DNA of 64,000 nt from an uncultured Bacteroidia bacterium. Lineage in GTDB: Bacteria > Bacteroidota > Bacteroidia > J057 > CALLMJ01. The stretch is taken from NCBI GenBank assembly GCA_938005475.1, contig CALLNY010000018.1:36221-100220 (forward strand). Direction: 5' to 3'. The position numbers and the translations under genes are program-made. The stretch's first letter is position 1, and each line of letters opens with the position of its first letter. The notes under the pieces were generated by a model. The model saw only the letters and a program-made list of their open reading frames with translations, searched no databases and had not been told where the DNA came from. Below, piece after piece: positions 56,155 through 64,000 of this stretch.

Positions 56155-56190
56155 AAGAAAAAAGCGACTACAATTAGTCGCTAAAAAGTT
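56155..56190 (-). terminator. terminator of the tRNA-Gln-prs-rplY unit
   Basis: AGCGACTA (56163-56170) pairs perfectly with TAGTCGCT (56175-56182) around CAAT. In the minus direction it runs into TTTTTTCTTTTT. About 30 bases past the rplY stop. Confidence 0.85.
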
Positions 56191-56209
56191 TAAATACTTT
56201 GGAATAGAC

Positions 56210-56773
56210 TTATTTTTGTTGTACTCTGAGTGAACGCGGAATAGTAACACTTGCAACAGGAATTTCTTTACTGTTCATAATATGAAAACCTTCTGGTTTA
56301 ATGTCTTTGATTTTTAAGGATTTACCGAGTTCTAAATCAGAAACATCAGCCGATACGTATTCGGGTAATTGAGCGGGAATACCTCTTACTTTCAGTTTTC
56401 TCATTTTTTGTACTAATACGCCACCCGCAAGAACCCCTTTTGCTGTACCTGTTAATTTCAGCGGTAACTCAATAACTATTGGTTTTTCATTATTTACCGC
56501 CAGAAAATCCATGTGAAGGATATAATCATAAACGGGATGATACTGAACTTCGCGAATAACGCTAGCATATTGCTTATCGCCAAGTCGCAGTTGCACCAAA
56601 TAAACATCTTGAGTGCGTACTAATTTTTGCGCAGTTAAAATAGGAAGCTCTAAATGAATAGGACCTTCCGTGGTATATAGGACTGCGGGGACTTTTCCAT
56701 TTTTTCGTGCCGCTTTTGCACTCACTTTGCCTACGTTGCTTCGTAGTTCACCTTGAACCTCAATTGACTTCAT
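56210..56773 (-). CDS. rplY: 50S ribosomal protein L25 (general stress form, TL5/Ctc type)
   Basis: A 187-residue long form of L25 that binds 5S rRNA. The N-terminal domain (1-95) has VQGELRSNVGKVSAKAARKNGKVPAVLYT and SVIREVQYHPVYDYILHMDFLAV (key residues of the 5S-binding face). The C-terminal Ctc domain (96-187) has PLKLTGTAKGVLAGGVLVQKM, SADVSDLELGKSLKIKDI and PVASVTIPRSLR. It is 8 bases after prs, the usual Bacteroidota pairing. Confidence 0.94.
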   Translation of the reverse strand: MKSIEVQGELRSNVGKVSAKAARKNGKVPAVLYTTEGPIHLELPILTAQKLVRTQDVYLVQLRLGDKQYASVIREVQYHPVYDYILHMDFLAVNNEKPIVIELPLKLTGTAKGVLAGGVLVQKMRKLKVRGIPAQLPEYVSADVSDLELGKSLKIKDIKPEGFHIMNSKEIPVASVTIPRSLRVQQK

Positions 56774-56781
56774 CTCTAACT

Positions 56782-57708
56782 TTATTTTAAAAATAATGAA
56801 CTTACCGACTCATAATTATGGATTTTTCTTAATGCTTTCGCAAATATAGGAGCTATTGAAAGCACTTTTATTTTTTCGTGTGTTTGTTTAAGGGGAATGG
56901 TATTCGTGACAATCAGTTCTGATAGTTGGGAGTTACTGATATTTTCAAAGGCTTTTCCTGATAAAACAGGATGCGTAACAAACGCTTTTACTGATTTTGC
57001 ACCTTCGGTTACTAGTTGGTCTGCCGCTTTACACAATGTGCCCGCAGTGTCTATCAAATCATCAACTAAAATAACATTTTTATCTTTTACGTCTCCGATA
57101 ATTTGCATGGATGCTACCTGATTCGCTCTTTCTCGGTGCTTATCAATGACTACCATATCGGCTTTAAGATGCTTAGCATAGATTCTTGCTCTTGCTACAC
57201 CCCCCATATCCGGAGCCGCAACCGTAATTTGCTCCAAATTTAAATTCTGTATATAAGGAATAAATACCGCTGACGCATCTAAATTATCCAAAGGTATATC
57301 AAAAAAACCTTGTATCTGACCCGCATGTAAATCCATTGTAACTACTCTATCCACACCTGCCGCTGTTAGTAAATTGGCTATCAATTTTGAACCAATGGAA
57401 ACACGTGGTTTATCTTTCCTATCTTGTCTTGCATACCCAAAGTACGGAATAACTACCGTTATATGATTTGCAGAGGCTCGCCGTGCCGCATCTACCATTA
57501 ACAATAGTTCTAATAGATTCTCTGCAGGAGGATTCGTGGACTGTATGATAAATAAATTTTGACCCCTGATCGATTCCCCATATACTGGTTGTATCTCTCC
57601 ATCAGAAAATCTGTTGATAACTACATCCCCTAAATCATAACCATAAAAATTGGCTATCTCTTCCGCAAGATGTTTTGATGCTGTCCCCGAAAATATTCTA
57701 AAAGCCAT
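56782..57708 (-). CDS. prs: ribose-phosphate pyrophosphokinase (PRPP synthetase)
   Basis: Makes PRPP from ribose 5-phosphate and ATP for nucleotide, NAD, His and Trp synthesis. 308 residues, class I. Motifs: FSDGEIQPVYGESIRG, ANHITVVIPYFGYARQDRK with the flexible-loop basic residues, DLHAGQIQGFFDIPLDNL, VAAPDMGGVARAR and the PRPP loop NVILVDDLIDTAGTLC. Intact and cytoplasmic. It lies only 25 bases after tRNA-Gln on the same strand, so both probably come from one promoter. Confidence 0.97.
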   Translation of the reverse strand: MAFRIFSGTASKHLAEEIANFYGYDLGDVVINRFSDGEIQPVYGESIRGQNLFIIQSTNPPAENLLELLLMVDAARRASANHITVVIPYFGYARQDRKDKPRVSIGSKLIANLLTAAGVDRVVTMDLHAGQIQGFFDIPLDNLDASAVFIPYIQNLNLEQITVAAPDMGGVARARIYAKHLKADMVVIDKHRERANQVASMQIIGDVKDKNVILVDDLIDTAGTLCKAADQLVTEGAKSVKAFVTHPVLSGKAFENISNSQLSELIVTNTIPLKQTHEKIKVLSIAPIFAKALRKIHNYESVSSLFLK

Positions 57709-57733
57709 TGCTTTTTATGATTATGTTTTCTAG

Positions 57734-57804
57734 TTGTCCGACAAGGATTCGAACCCTGACTAAAAGAACCAAAATCTTCTGTGCTACCGTTACACCATCG
57801 GACA
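57734..57804 (-). tRNA. tRNA-Gln (anticodon TTG)
   Basis: The acceptor stem TGTCCGA pairs with TCGGACA over seven bases. The D arm contains GTGTAACGGTAGCAC. The anticodon stem GAAGA/TCTTT encloses loop TTTTGGT with anticodon TTG. The T arm has GGTTCGAATCC. The discriminator base is A at 57734 and CCA is not encoded. About 71 bases. A full-consensus promoter precedes it, and prs follows 25 bases downstream. Confidence 0.93.
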
Positions 57805-57816
57805 TTAAAAGCCCTG

Positions 57817-57848
57817 CAAAATTATATCCTTTTTCCTACATTACCAAA
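57817..57848 (-). promoter_or_regulatory. promoter of tRNA-Gln-prs-rplY
   Basis: Minus strand TTTG (complement of 57845-57848), 20 bases, then TAATTTTG (complement of 57817-57824) followed by C; 13 bases before the tRNA 5' end. Full consensus. Confidence 0.72.
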
Positions 57849-58101
57849 AAATATTTCTAAATTTTCCCTATTCAACTCATGTTACCACTTAGAATTACTA
57901 AACTTTCAAATTAGAATACATTTGAATAAAATCAAAAACTTTCAATCTTGTAGGTCACCGCTATTTACGGTAAACGGCTGTTATGGGCTGGCATTTTTAT
58001 TTCTTTTATTTTTCAACGGTCTGTTTGACCGCAGGTTTATAGTTGAATTTTCTAATAAATTTTTTACGATTAAAGTAAATAGACCTGTCTTGCTTCATTC
58101 A

Positions 58102-61026
58102 TTATACTTTGATATCTAAATCATGCAAGGTATCAAACCAATACGGTCGGTAATTTTCTAGAACGTATGTTATATCTTTATTAGTTTTGAATAGTAATTT
58201 TACTGAAATATTGTACTTATCAAATTCAAAAATCTTATTTTGTTTTTTTTCATTAACTTCAAATTCAAAAATTTTAGAAAACCCATCAATTTTGCGGTAG
58301 CCATCAGTATATTCTACACCTTTGGGGTCAATAAATAAAATAATGTAATCATTTTGTTTTTTTAACCAAAAGATAAAGTCAGGCTTGAATTTTTCTATTT
58401 TATTTGTATTTGGTTTATAGTATGGAATGTAGACATTGTCAATAGATTCATCCACTTTAGAAAAATACCACCAATCCCATTGAGTAAAAAAATTATTTTT
58501 CTTTTCTAAATAATCTTCAAGTTCTTTTATGAAATCTACTTCACTCTTGGTTTTGATAATGTGCATCATATAATTGATTCTGTCATCTTCTGAAAGTACA
58601 GTAGGTACATAAAAATGTTGTGAAAGATAATTGATGCTAATTTTATCTTGGATTTTTTGTTTTGGGTAATTCTTATCTAATTCTCTTAATTTTTTATTGT
58701 ATTCTTCAATTTTTAGCTGATTTTTCTTAAATGAATGGATAAGGCAGTCTTCTGCTTTACTTTTCTCAGGATATTTTTTAATTTCTTTGATAGTTTCAAT
58801 AATTTCTTGGGCTTTTTCTTTGTCTACACGTATATGCTTAAAGTGTACAATTTCGTCTTCTATCTGTTTAAAGTCTTTGAATTCTTTACGTTTTATAGAA
58901 AAGTGTTTAATAATTTTCATTAATAGTAATTCCGGTTTTTGATAGAGTGCGGCTGTATCCTCTGCTTTATAGTATTGTATCTCATTTTCAAAACTTTGAT
59001 TTATTTTAGCCAAAATTTTAGGTTGACAATCAAATTTGGTTGAGGCAATTTTATTACCAATGTAGGTAAAATAATTTTTTACCATTTCTAAATCTGCTGG
59101 GTGAATTTCAAATTTTATAGTCAAGTTTTCATCAGCAAGTATTTTATCACTTTGTGAATAAGTCGGAATTAAGAGTAATTTATCATGTATTTCAGGATTG
59201 ATTTCAAACCAATCCCCGATGCATTCATATTCTTGTTTTTCAGTTTTTAAGGTTTGTAGAACATCTCTTAAATTTTCAGATTTTGTTCCATAGATAAACA
59301 GGGTTTCAATGAATTTTACTTTATCTTTCAATAAATTATAATCTTCTTGATGAATTTCTTGGTTATTATATAAATGCTTTAATCTTTTTCTTTTATAGGG
59401 CAATGGTTCTATACGGATGCCACGCCCTATGGATTGAAGTACAAATTTTCTCGCATCTGTTCCTTTACCAATGTTAATGTAAAGAATGATATTAGGTCTA
59501 TTGCTATCCCAACCTTCATAAAAAGCACGCGAACCCATTAAAATGTTAATATCAGTGTCGTTGGTATTGAGCTTTTTAAATATACTTTCATTATCGTGTT
59601 TTTCAATAATATTGTAGTTAATCAGTTTATTTTTTATCCATTCTGAAATATCACCAATTTTAATTAATGCAAATGGAACATCACTGGTTTTAAGTTTGAA
59701 AATGAGTTCATGCTTGTTTACGGGGATTTTCAATACTTCAATTTTTCCGGGATTTGTTGCATTGAATACATATTCTAGTATGTCCTGTAAGTTTATACTT
59801 CTTATATTGTGGGCATTCACGGGGAGCATCGTGTTTTCAAAACTATAGTTACCATTTAAATCCTTGATAAGTTCATCTTTTGCGGTTTCTAATAGGGTAT
59901 CATCAATATTTCCTTGGGCGACTTTTTCAATTTCTTTAAAGAAAAGTTCCAAATCCGAATCTTCAGTATTAACGGAATTTACTAAAGTAAGAATAAGTGG
60001 ATGATGATAATAGTTTTTTAATTCAATTTTTTCTCTTTTGAGCAATGTATGTAACAAAAGTGTTTTTAAAATGACACACTGTTTTTGTAGGGCATTAAAA
60101 TCTGTTTTCAGGTTTATTTCAGATTGTGATAAATAGATATGTTTGCCGTATCCTTGTGTTATAAACTGTTCTAAATTAAAATTATACACACAGGTAAAAA
60201 AGTCAGAGTTGTCTGTAAAGGTGGCTGAAAAATTAAATAAAAAGCCGTTTCTTGAAAGAATAGAATAATAAGTTTGGCGTTTGCTATCTTCTTTATCTCC
60301 TTTATGGGCTTCATCAAGAATTATATACCATTTACCTTGATTATCATAATTTCTAAAATCTAGGATTTTTTCTTTTTGTTCGTCAGAAATCAAATCACTT
60401 CGATAGTAAAATACATTGATAATATTTGTAAAAAGACCTGACATCCCATATTTTACTTTATCGTATTCTTTAAGACTATAAAGATGTATTTGAATATTTG
60501 CACTATATGCATTGAACTCTTTTACATGAACAATGAATTGGTCTATTAGATCATCTCTGCATGTTAAAAATAAGATGTCATGGACGGGAGTTTTATTTTG
60601 TTTGATTAATCTACCAAGTATTTCAATAAGTTTCACTATAACAAGCGTTTTACCACTACCCGTTGCCATCCAAAAACTCATTCTGTTGATAAAATGGTAA
60701 AAAGGTAATTGGTTATTTTCTATTGTATAATCAGTAGCATATTCCTCTATGAGTATTTTATTCTTTTTTTTATTTTTTTCGTTGATAGGTATATCTAACT
60801 TTTCTTTTAGCCCATTGACTTGATATAGATTATAGAGTCTTTGTTTATCTCCTTGGCAATCTACATAGTACTTGTATAGCATAATTAAAGCATTTTGTAA
60901 TGCCTTTTGTTGATAGCTAAATAGTAATTTTTTGTCTGAAAATGTTAAGAAATCCAGTTCTTGCCACTCTGCAGGCAAGTTTTGAAAAGATATGGTTTCA
61001 ATGATGTTTTGTAAGAATAGTTTCAT
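58102..61026 (-). CDS. res: type III restriction enzyme, Res subunit (helicase plus endonuclease)
   Basis: A 974-residue subunit. The superfamily 2 helicase core has Walker A MATGSGKTLVIVKLIEI (about residue 117), motif II WYIILDEAHKG, motif III LFNFSATF, and motif VI FVLQSIGRGIRIEPLP, with GSRAFYEGWDSNRPNIILYI before it. The C-terminal nuclease region (about 880-970) has FKPDFIFWLK and YIILFIDPKGVEYTDG, a PD-(D/E)xK arrangement. With Mod it cuts DNA at two inverted unmethylated sites after ATP-driven movement. The start overlaps the PIN gene (ATGA). All visible motifs are intact. Confidence 0.9.
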   Translation of the reverse strand: MKLFLQNIIETISFQNLPAEWQELDFLTFSDKKLLFSYQQKALQNALIMLYKYYVDCQGDKQRLYNLYQVNGLKEKLDIPINEKNKKKNKILIEEYATDYTIENNQLPFYHFINRMSFWMATGSGKTLVIVKLIEILGRLIKQNKTPVHDILFLTCRDDLIDQFIVHVKEFNAYSANIQIHLYSLKEYDKVKYGMSGLFTNIINVFYYRSDLISDEQKEKILDFRNYDNQGKWYIILDEAHKGDKEDSKRQTYYSILSRNGFLFNFSATFTDNSDFFTCVYNFNLEQFITQGYGKHIYLSQSEINLKTDFNALQKQCVILKTLLLHTLLKREKIELKNYYHHPLILTLVNSVNTEDSDLELFFKEIEKVAQGNIDDTLLETAKDELIKDLNGNYSFENTMLPVNAHNIRSINLQDILEYVFNATNPGKIEVLKIPVNKHELIFKLKTSDVPFALIKIGDISEWIKNKLINYNIIEKHDNESIFKKLNTNDTDINILMGSRAFYEGWDSNRPNIILYINIGKGTDARKFVLQSIGRGIRIEPLPYKRKRLKHLYNNQEIHQEDYNLLKDKVKFIETLFIYGTKSENLRDVLQTLKTEKQEYECIGDWFEINPEIHDKLLLIPTYSQSDKILADENLTIKFEIHPADLEMVKNYFTYIGNKIASTKFDCQPKILAKINQSFENEIQYYKAEDTAALYQKPELLLMKIIKHFSIKRKEFKDFKQIEDEIVHFKHIRVDKEKAQEIIETIKEIKKYPEKSKAEDCLIHSFKKNQLKIEEYNKKLRELDKNYPKQKIQDKISINYLSQHFYVPTVLSEDDRINYMMHIIKTKSEVDFIKELEDYLEKKNNFFTQWDWWYFSKVDESIDNVYIPYYKPNTNKIEKFKPDFIFWLKKQNDYIILFIDPKGVEYTDGYRKIDGFSKIFEFEVNEKKQNKIFEFDKYNISVKLLFKTNKDITYVLENYRPYWFDTLHDLDIKV

Positions 61027-61553
61027 AATTGAAAGTTTAATTGTTTTAGTAATTCAAAAATATTAATAAATTGTATATTAAAATTTTGACATACATTAGG
61101 AATAGGAACTATTTTTTTAGAGTTAGGATTGAAAGCTTCATGTGTAACAACAGTTAAATTATAACATTTTGCATATGCTATAATCCAAGCATCTGCGTTG
61201 TTTTCTTGAAGAAATTCATTTTTGGCGGCATCTGTATATTGATTGTTGTTGAATACTAAATTTGCTATTTGTTTATAATGCTGTAGTATCTCATCTTTTT
61301 TTGTTGTGAAAAAGTAGTGAGCAAATTTTTGGGTAGCCCAAATTTTAAGCGGATCGTCTTTTTTACCTTGTTTAATTTCCTCTAAAACTTTATCTATGGA
61401 ACATACTTTACCATCAATTGCTTTTTGTAGCAAAAAATCCCAAAATTTTGTACCAAAATCAAAAGCATAATATCTTCTTGATGCTTCTATGAATACATTT
61501 GCATCAAGTACATATTGGTAATTTATATTTGAAATTATGCTTTTGTTTTGCAT
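61023..61553 (-). CDS. DUF4411-type PIN-domain nuclease (likely toxin)
   Basis: A 176-residue PIN-fold RNase-like protein. Acidic catalytic residues: Asp17 in YVLDANVFIEASRRYY, Glu in DKVLEEIKQGKKDD, and Asp in NADAWIIAYAKCYNLTVVTHEA, the last part being the family C-terminal core. The block FWDFLLQKAIDGKVCSID fits DUF4411. In many genomes a DUF4411 gene directly follows an ImmA/IrrE regulator, as here, and the pair is viewed as a toxin-antitoxin-like module. It overlaps the upstream regulator gene by 19 bases and res by 4. Confidence 0.83.
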   Translation of the reverse strand: MQNKSIISNINYQYVLDANVFIEASRRYYAFDFGTKFWDFLLQKAIDGKVCSIDKVLEEIKQGKKDDPLKIWATQKFAHYFFTTKKDEILQHYKQIANLVFNNNQYTDAAKNEFLQENNADAWIIAYAKCYNLTVVTHEAFNPNSKKIVPIPNVCQNFNIQFINIFELLKQLNFQL

Positions 61554-62662
61554 ATCAATTCAGTAACTATCTCTGCGGTAGATAGTTTCAGATTCAGTAT
61601 TTTGTAAAAATCTCTATACATGATTGTATTACTTTTTACAGCGTAATTGAGCAGATATAGGAGTTTTTTTCTGTAGCGATAGAAAGTTGTATTATAAAAG
61701 TTACCACCGCTTTTTTCTTTTTTTGTTTTCATCTGTTTTTGAGCATAATCATTATAAAATGTAAAAAATTCATCTTTACTTATTCTTTTCATATCAAGTA
61801 ATCTTCGGGCTATTACAATCTGACTTACTTTAAATTGTCTTGCAAGATTTTCATAATTTATATCTTTTATGTTTTTTAGTTCATTTTCAGGTACTAAAAA
61901 CTCTGCGGCACATCTATCACAAAATTTTTCTATTTCATTATCGGCACTTAGTAAGTTTCTTAAATCAAAAGAGGCTGTTTGCCCAATAAGTATATGCACT
62001 AATTCATGAATAAGTGTAAATATTTTAGCAGATTCAAAGTCATTATTGTTGATAAATACAAATGGGGCTATTTCGTCATACAATACAAAGCCCCTGAATT
62101 CACTTACTTCTAATTTTCGGTGAGTATTATTGCCCACTACTCCATTGATTACAACAAATATTCCTGTTTCTTCAAATTTATTTACCAAAAAATCGAAAGC
62201 TTCCTTCCAATTGATTTTACCTTCTGCCCATCCAGATTCTAATTTTAGTACTTTTTTGATTTCATTTACAATAATTTGCTTATCTATATGGATATTATAC
62301 TTTCCTGCATACGGCAAAGGTGTGTGCCCCCATTCTAAAAGAATATCTTTTATCCATTCTTGCATTTTTTTTACTTGAATAATGGTATCAAAAAGTTCGT
62401 CAGATATAGAGTGAGTGTTTGGGTTAAAGGTTCTGTAATGGGTTATAGGTAATTTTTTTTCAGGTATTTTTTCTAAAAACAAGTATCCAAATGGAATATG
62501 AAAAGCTTCTGATATTTTTACTAACTGTTTATAGGTAGGATAGTCCTCTTTTGTCAACCATTTTTCTTTATTGACAAAATCTATTTTTTCCCATTTATCA
62601 GGGAATTTACTTTTAAGTTCTTGCAAGATATGTTCATTGTAAACAGAAATTTTATTTTTCAT
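61535..62662 (-). CDS. HTH and ImmA/IrrE-family metallopeptidase regulator (antitoxin-like)
   Basis: A 375-residue protein. The N-terminal part (20-70) looks like an Xre-type helix-turn-helix (YPTYKQLVKISEAFHIPFGYLFLEKIPEKKLP), giving sequence-specific DNA binding in relatives. The zinc protease motif LIHELVHILIGQ (His-Glu-x-x-His at about 235) and CDRCAAEFLVPENEL downstream are the M78/ImmA signature. A C-terminal 95-residue tail (about 280-375) is Lys- and Tyr-rich and of unknown function. ImmA/IrrE proteins act as proteases on repressors or as antitoxin-like regulators. I start at ATG 62662, 2 bases after the mod stop; TTG 62677 is less likely. Confidence 0.87.
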   Translation of the reverse strand: MKNKISVYNEHILQELKSKFPDKWEKIDFVNKEKWLTKEDYPTYKQLVKISEAFHIPFGYLFLEKIPEKKLPITHYRTFNPNTHSISDELFDTIIQVKKMQEWIKDILLEWGHTPLPYAGKYNIHIDKQIIVNEIKKVLKLESGWAEGKINWKEAFDFLVNKFEETGIFVVINGVVGNNTHRKLEVSEFRGFVLYDEIAPFVFINNNDFESAKIFTLIHELVHILIGQTASFDLRNLLSADNEIEKFCDRCAAEFLVPENELKNIKDINYENLARQFKVSQIVIARRLLDMKRISKDEFFTFYNDYAQKQMKTKKEKSGGNFYNTTFYRYRKKLLYLLNYAVKSNTIMYRDFYKILNLKLSTAEIVTELICKTKA

Positions 62663-62664
62663 TA

Positions 62665-64000
62665 TTACTCCCAACAAATTAAAGGTTTAATTAGTTTATA
62701 ATCCAGATCTTTTGTATTGACCTTTGTTCCTTCTTCAAACTCTACTTCGCTATCGCTGATTTTTTTTATCCACTTACCAGTTATGTTTGAAAGTGTTTCA
62801 GCAATATCAATACTTGTCCCGAGTGGATTCGAAGGATTCGGATATAACTTTGATATATCTACATTTACTTTGTTGTTTTCGTAATCTATTTCGAGTGCTC
62901 TTAACATTTTTTCGTCTTTCATAAAAACGTATTGCTCATAAGGGTTTTTATCTCCTATGATAAACAAATCGTGATTTTCGTAAACTGTATTTGCCAGTGT
63001 TTCTTCGTATTGCTCAAGTTCGTAGTATTTGAAAAAGCCCCCACCTTTATATTCTTTGACTTCCTTTGATATTCCAGACTTATCATAAAATAAAACTTTT
63101 TTCATTCTTGGCAAAACCACGCTGAAGAAATGTTCTCCCATCTCAACACCTATCCATTTTCTTTTAAGTTTATGGGCTACGGCTGTGGTAGTGCCAGAGC
63201 CAAGAAAGAAGTCGACAATGAGGTCGCCGTCATCCGATAAAGTTTCTACAATTCTTTTAATTGGATATTCAGAGTTTTCTGTTTGAAAACCTGTTGTAGA
63301 TGAGTAACCTGTAACATCAAGCCAATTGTTATCAACATAAACAAAGTCTCTTGGTTCTACCCAGTATTGTATTTTTCCGTTTTCGTTTTTTCTGATAAAT
63401 TCTAATTTTCTACCAGTCTTGTCCCAGTATTCTTCTAATGTCATTGTATCTGAGAAATTTTCCAAGTATTCTTGATAATTTTTAACTGCTCTATAAGCTC
63501 TCTCTTTGCTCCATTTCCATTGTCCCTTGTTTATATTTACACCTAAAATTTCATATCTCATTGTAGGTCTATCATAGGCTTCACCTTTATCAAACCCTGT
63601 CCACTTACCTTTTGTTTTTTGTTTTATAGTTGCATCCTTAACGAATGGTCTAAATCTTAAAGCCTCGTTTTTACTATACCAGTAAAAATTATCATATGAT
63701 ACAGCCAAACTGTTTATTCCTTCAAATTGCGTAAATAACCCAGCTTTAGGTGCACCTCGAGCAACGATTATCTCATTCCTAAAATTCTCTTCCCCAAAAA
63801 TCTCATTCATCAAAGGTCTCACAATCCAATTGCCATTATAATCACACCTTACAAAGATACTTCCTTTTTCATTCAGCCAGTCTTTTGCTATCCTTATCCT
63901 ATTTTCAAGTAGTGTTGCCCAGTTGGCATTCTTGTAATTTGTTCTATACATAAATTGATCGGATGAATCCAGATTAAACGGCGGATCAATATAGATTGTT
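62665..64000 (-). CDS. mod: type III modification methyltransferase, Mod subunit (5' end outside window)
   Basis: An N6-adenine/N4-cytosine DNA methyltransferase of the beta class. The catalytic motif DPPF is encoded at 63976-63987 (frame open to the window edge, so the start lies to the right). Target-recognition sequence fills the middle (about 63890-63300; GEAYDRPTMRYEILGVN and KTGRKLEFIRK). The SAM-binding motif I DFFLGSGTTTAVAHKLKRKW follows near 63200. The order IV then I is the type III Mod arrangement. A C-terminal part after motif I of about 160 residues contacts Res. It protects host DNA and gives the complex its sequence specificity. The upstream in-frame residues TIYIDPPFNLDSSDQF confirm it is partial. 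Confidence 0.9.
   Translation of the reverse strand, partial: TIYIDPPFNLDSSDQFMYRTNYKNANWATLLENRIRIAKDWLNEKGSIFVRCDYNGNWIVRPLMNEIFGEENFRNEIIVARGAPKAGLFTQFEGINSLAVSYDNFYWYSKNEALRFRPFVKDATIKQKTKGKWTGFDKGEAYDRPTMRYEILGVNINKGQWKWSKERAYRAVKNYQEYLENFSDTMTLEEYWDKTGRKLEFIRKNENGKIQYWVEPRDFVYVDNNWLDVTGYSSTTGFQTENSEYPIKRIVETLSDDGDLIVDFFLGSGTTTAVAHKLKRKWIGVEMGEHFFSVVLPRMKKVLFYDKSGISKEVKEYKGGGFFKYYELEQYEETLANTVYENHDLFIIGDKNPYEQYVFMKDEKMLRALEIDYENNKVNVDISKLYPNPSNPLGTSIDIAETLSNITGKWIKKISDSEVEFEEGTKVNTKDLDYKLIKPLICWE

Noticed and set aside
57960..58000. An integron attC site
   Set aside because: The GC-richer strip has no clear pair of RYYYAAC and GTTRRRY core sites and no integrase or gene cassette is nearby.
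57734..58101. The restriction cluster as a genomic island integrated at tRNA-Gln
   Set aside because: Integrating elements usually use the 3' end of a tRNA gene. That end faces prs, while the cluster faces the 5' end, and no repeat of the tRNA 3' sequence or integrase gene is seen.
61023..62662. ImmA/IrrE-PIN pair as an ICEBs1-type phage repressor module
   Set aside because: No phage or conjugation genes, no separate repressor gene and no integrase are in the window; the location between mod and res favours a defence role.

Overview
The window is a stretch of chromosome from an AT-rich member of the Bacteroidota. Several independent signs agree. There are proteins with type IX secretion C-terminal sorting domains (types A and B), the gliding genes gldE-gldD, and a complete alternative complex III operon (actABCDEF). 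There are many lipoproteins and Bacteroidota-type outer membrane proteins. Promoters repeatedly read TTTG or TTG, then 18-20 bases, then TAnnTTTG, and Shine-Dalgarno sites are mostly not evident. The encoded metabolism is aerobic and heterotrophic: complex I subunit NuoM, a haem-copper oxidase fed by alternative complex III, proline dehydrogenase, a kynurenine-pathway dioxygenase and glycolytic enzymes.

Layout. 1-4.2 kb: end of a PH-domain gene, hemW and two polytopic membrane proteins. 4.2-9.5 kb: a nuoM gene without other nuo genes, facing a secreted protein, a lipoprotein and a third large membrane protein. 9.5-20.6 kb: respiration. Oxidase subunits III and IV, a Sco copper chaperone and a lipoprotein run rightward and converge on the leftward actABCDEF operon; the two meet at a two-way terminator. 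20.6-28 kb: a membrane-anchored c-type cytochrome, an inactive-looking M16 peptidase, an NHL-OmpA fusion, class I aldolase, a DUF4783 protein and a BamA/TamA-like barrel. 27.8-35 kb: methylmalonyl-CoA epimerase, smpB, proline dehydrogenase, two divergent T9SS cargo proteins, a lipoprotein and a YgjP-type metallopeptidase. 35-40 kb: a polyphosphate kinase 2 gene interrupted by one in-frame amber codon, 3-hydroxyanthranilate dioxygenase, an outer membrane protein, ppiD and panD. 40-45 kb: a sigma-54-dependent response regulator, tpiA, plsY, a SpoIIE-type phosphatase and a TrpF-like protein, followed by a probable small RNA and a 24-bp tandem repeat. 45-52.8 kb: a DsrE/TusA sulfur-relay pair, a type-I-secretion-like ABC-HlyD-TolC operon, and groESL. 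53-57.8 kb: gldE-gldD-barrel-vanZ operon, then tRNA-Gln-prs-rplY. 58-64 kb: a tightly packed four-gene defence cluster, a type III restriction-modification system whose mod and res genes are separated by an ImmA/IrrE protease-regulator and a DUF4411 PIN nuclease.

Most of the window is ordinary core genome. The parts most worth a second look are the defence cluster with its embedded protease/PIN pair, the orphan promoter-hairpin-terminator unit near 44.9 kb (no gene explains it), the sigma-54-type promoter in front of groES (with a sigma-54 activator encoded 11 kb away), and the polyphosphate kinase whose only visible defect is a Trp-to-amber change.

Functions were assigned by reading translations and motifs by eye. 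No database search was run, so family names rest on recognised motifs and residue positions are approximate unless stated.
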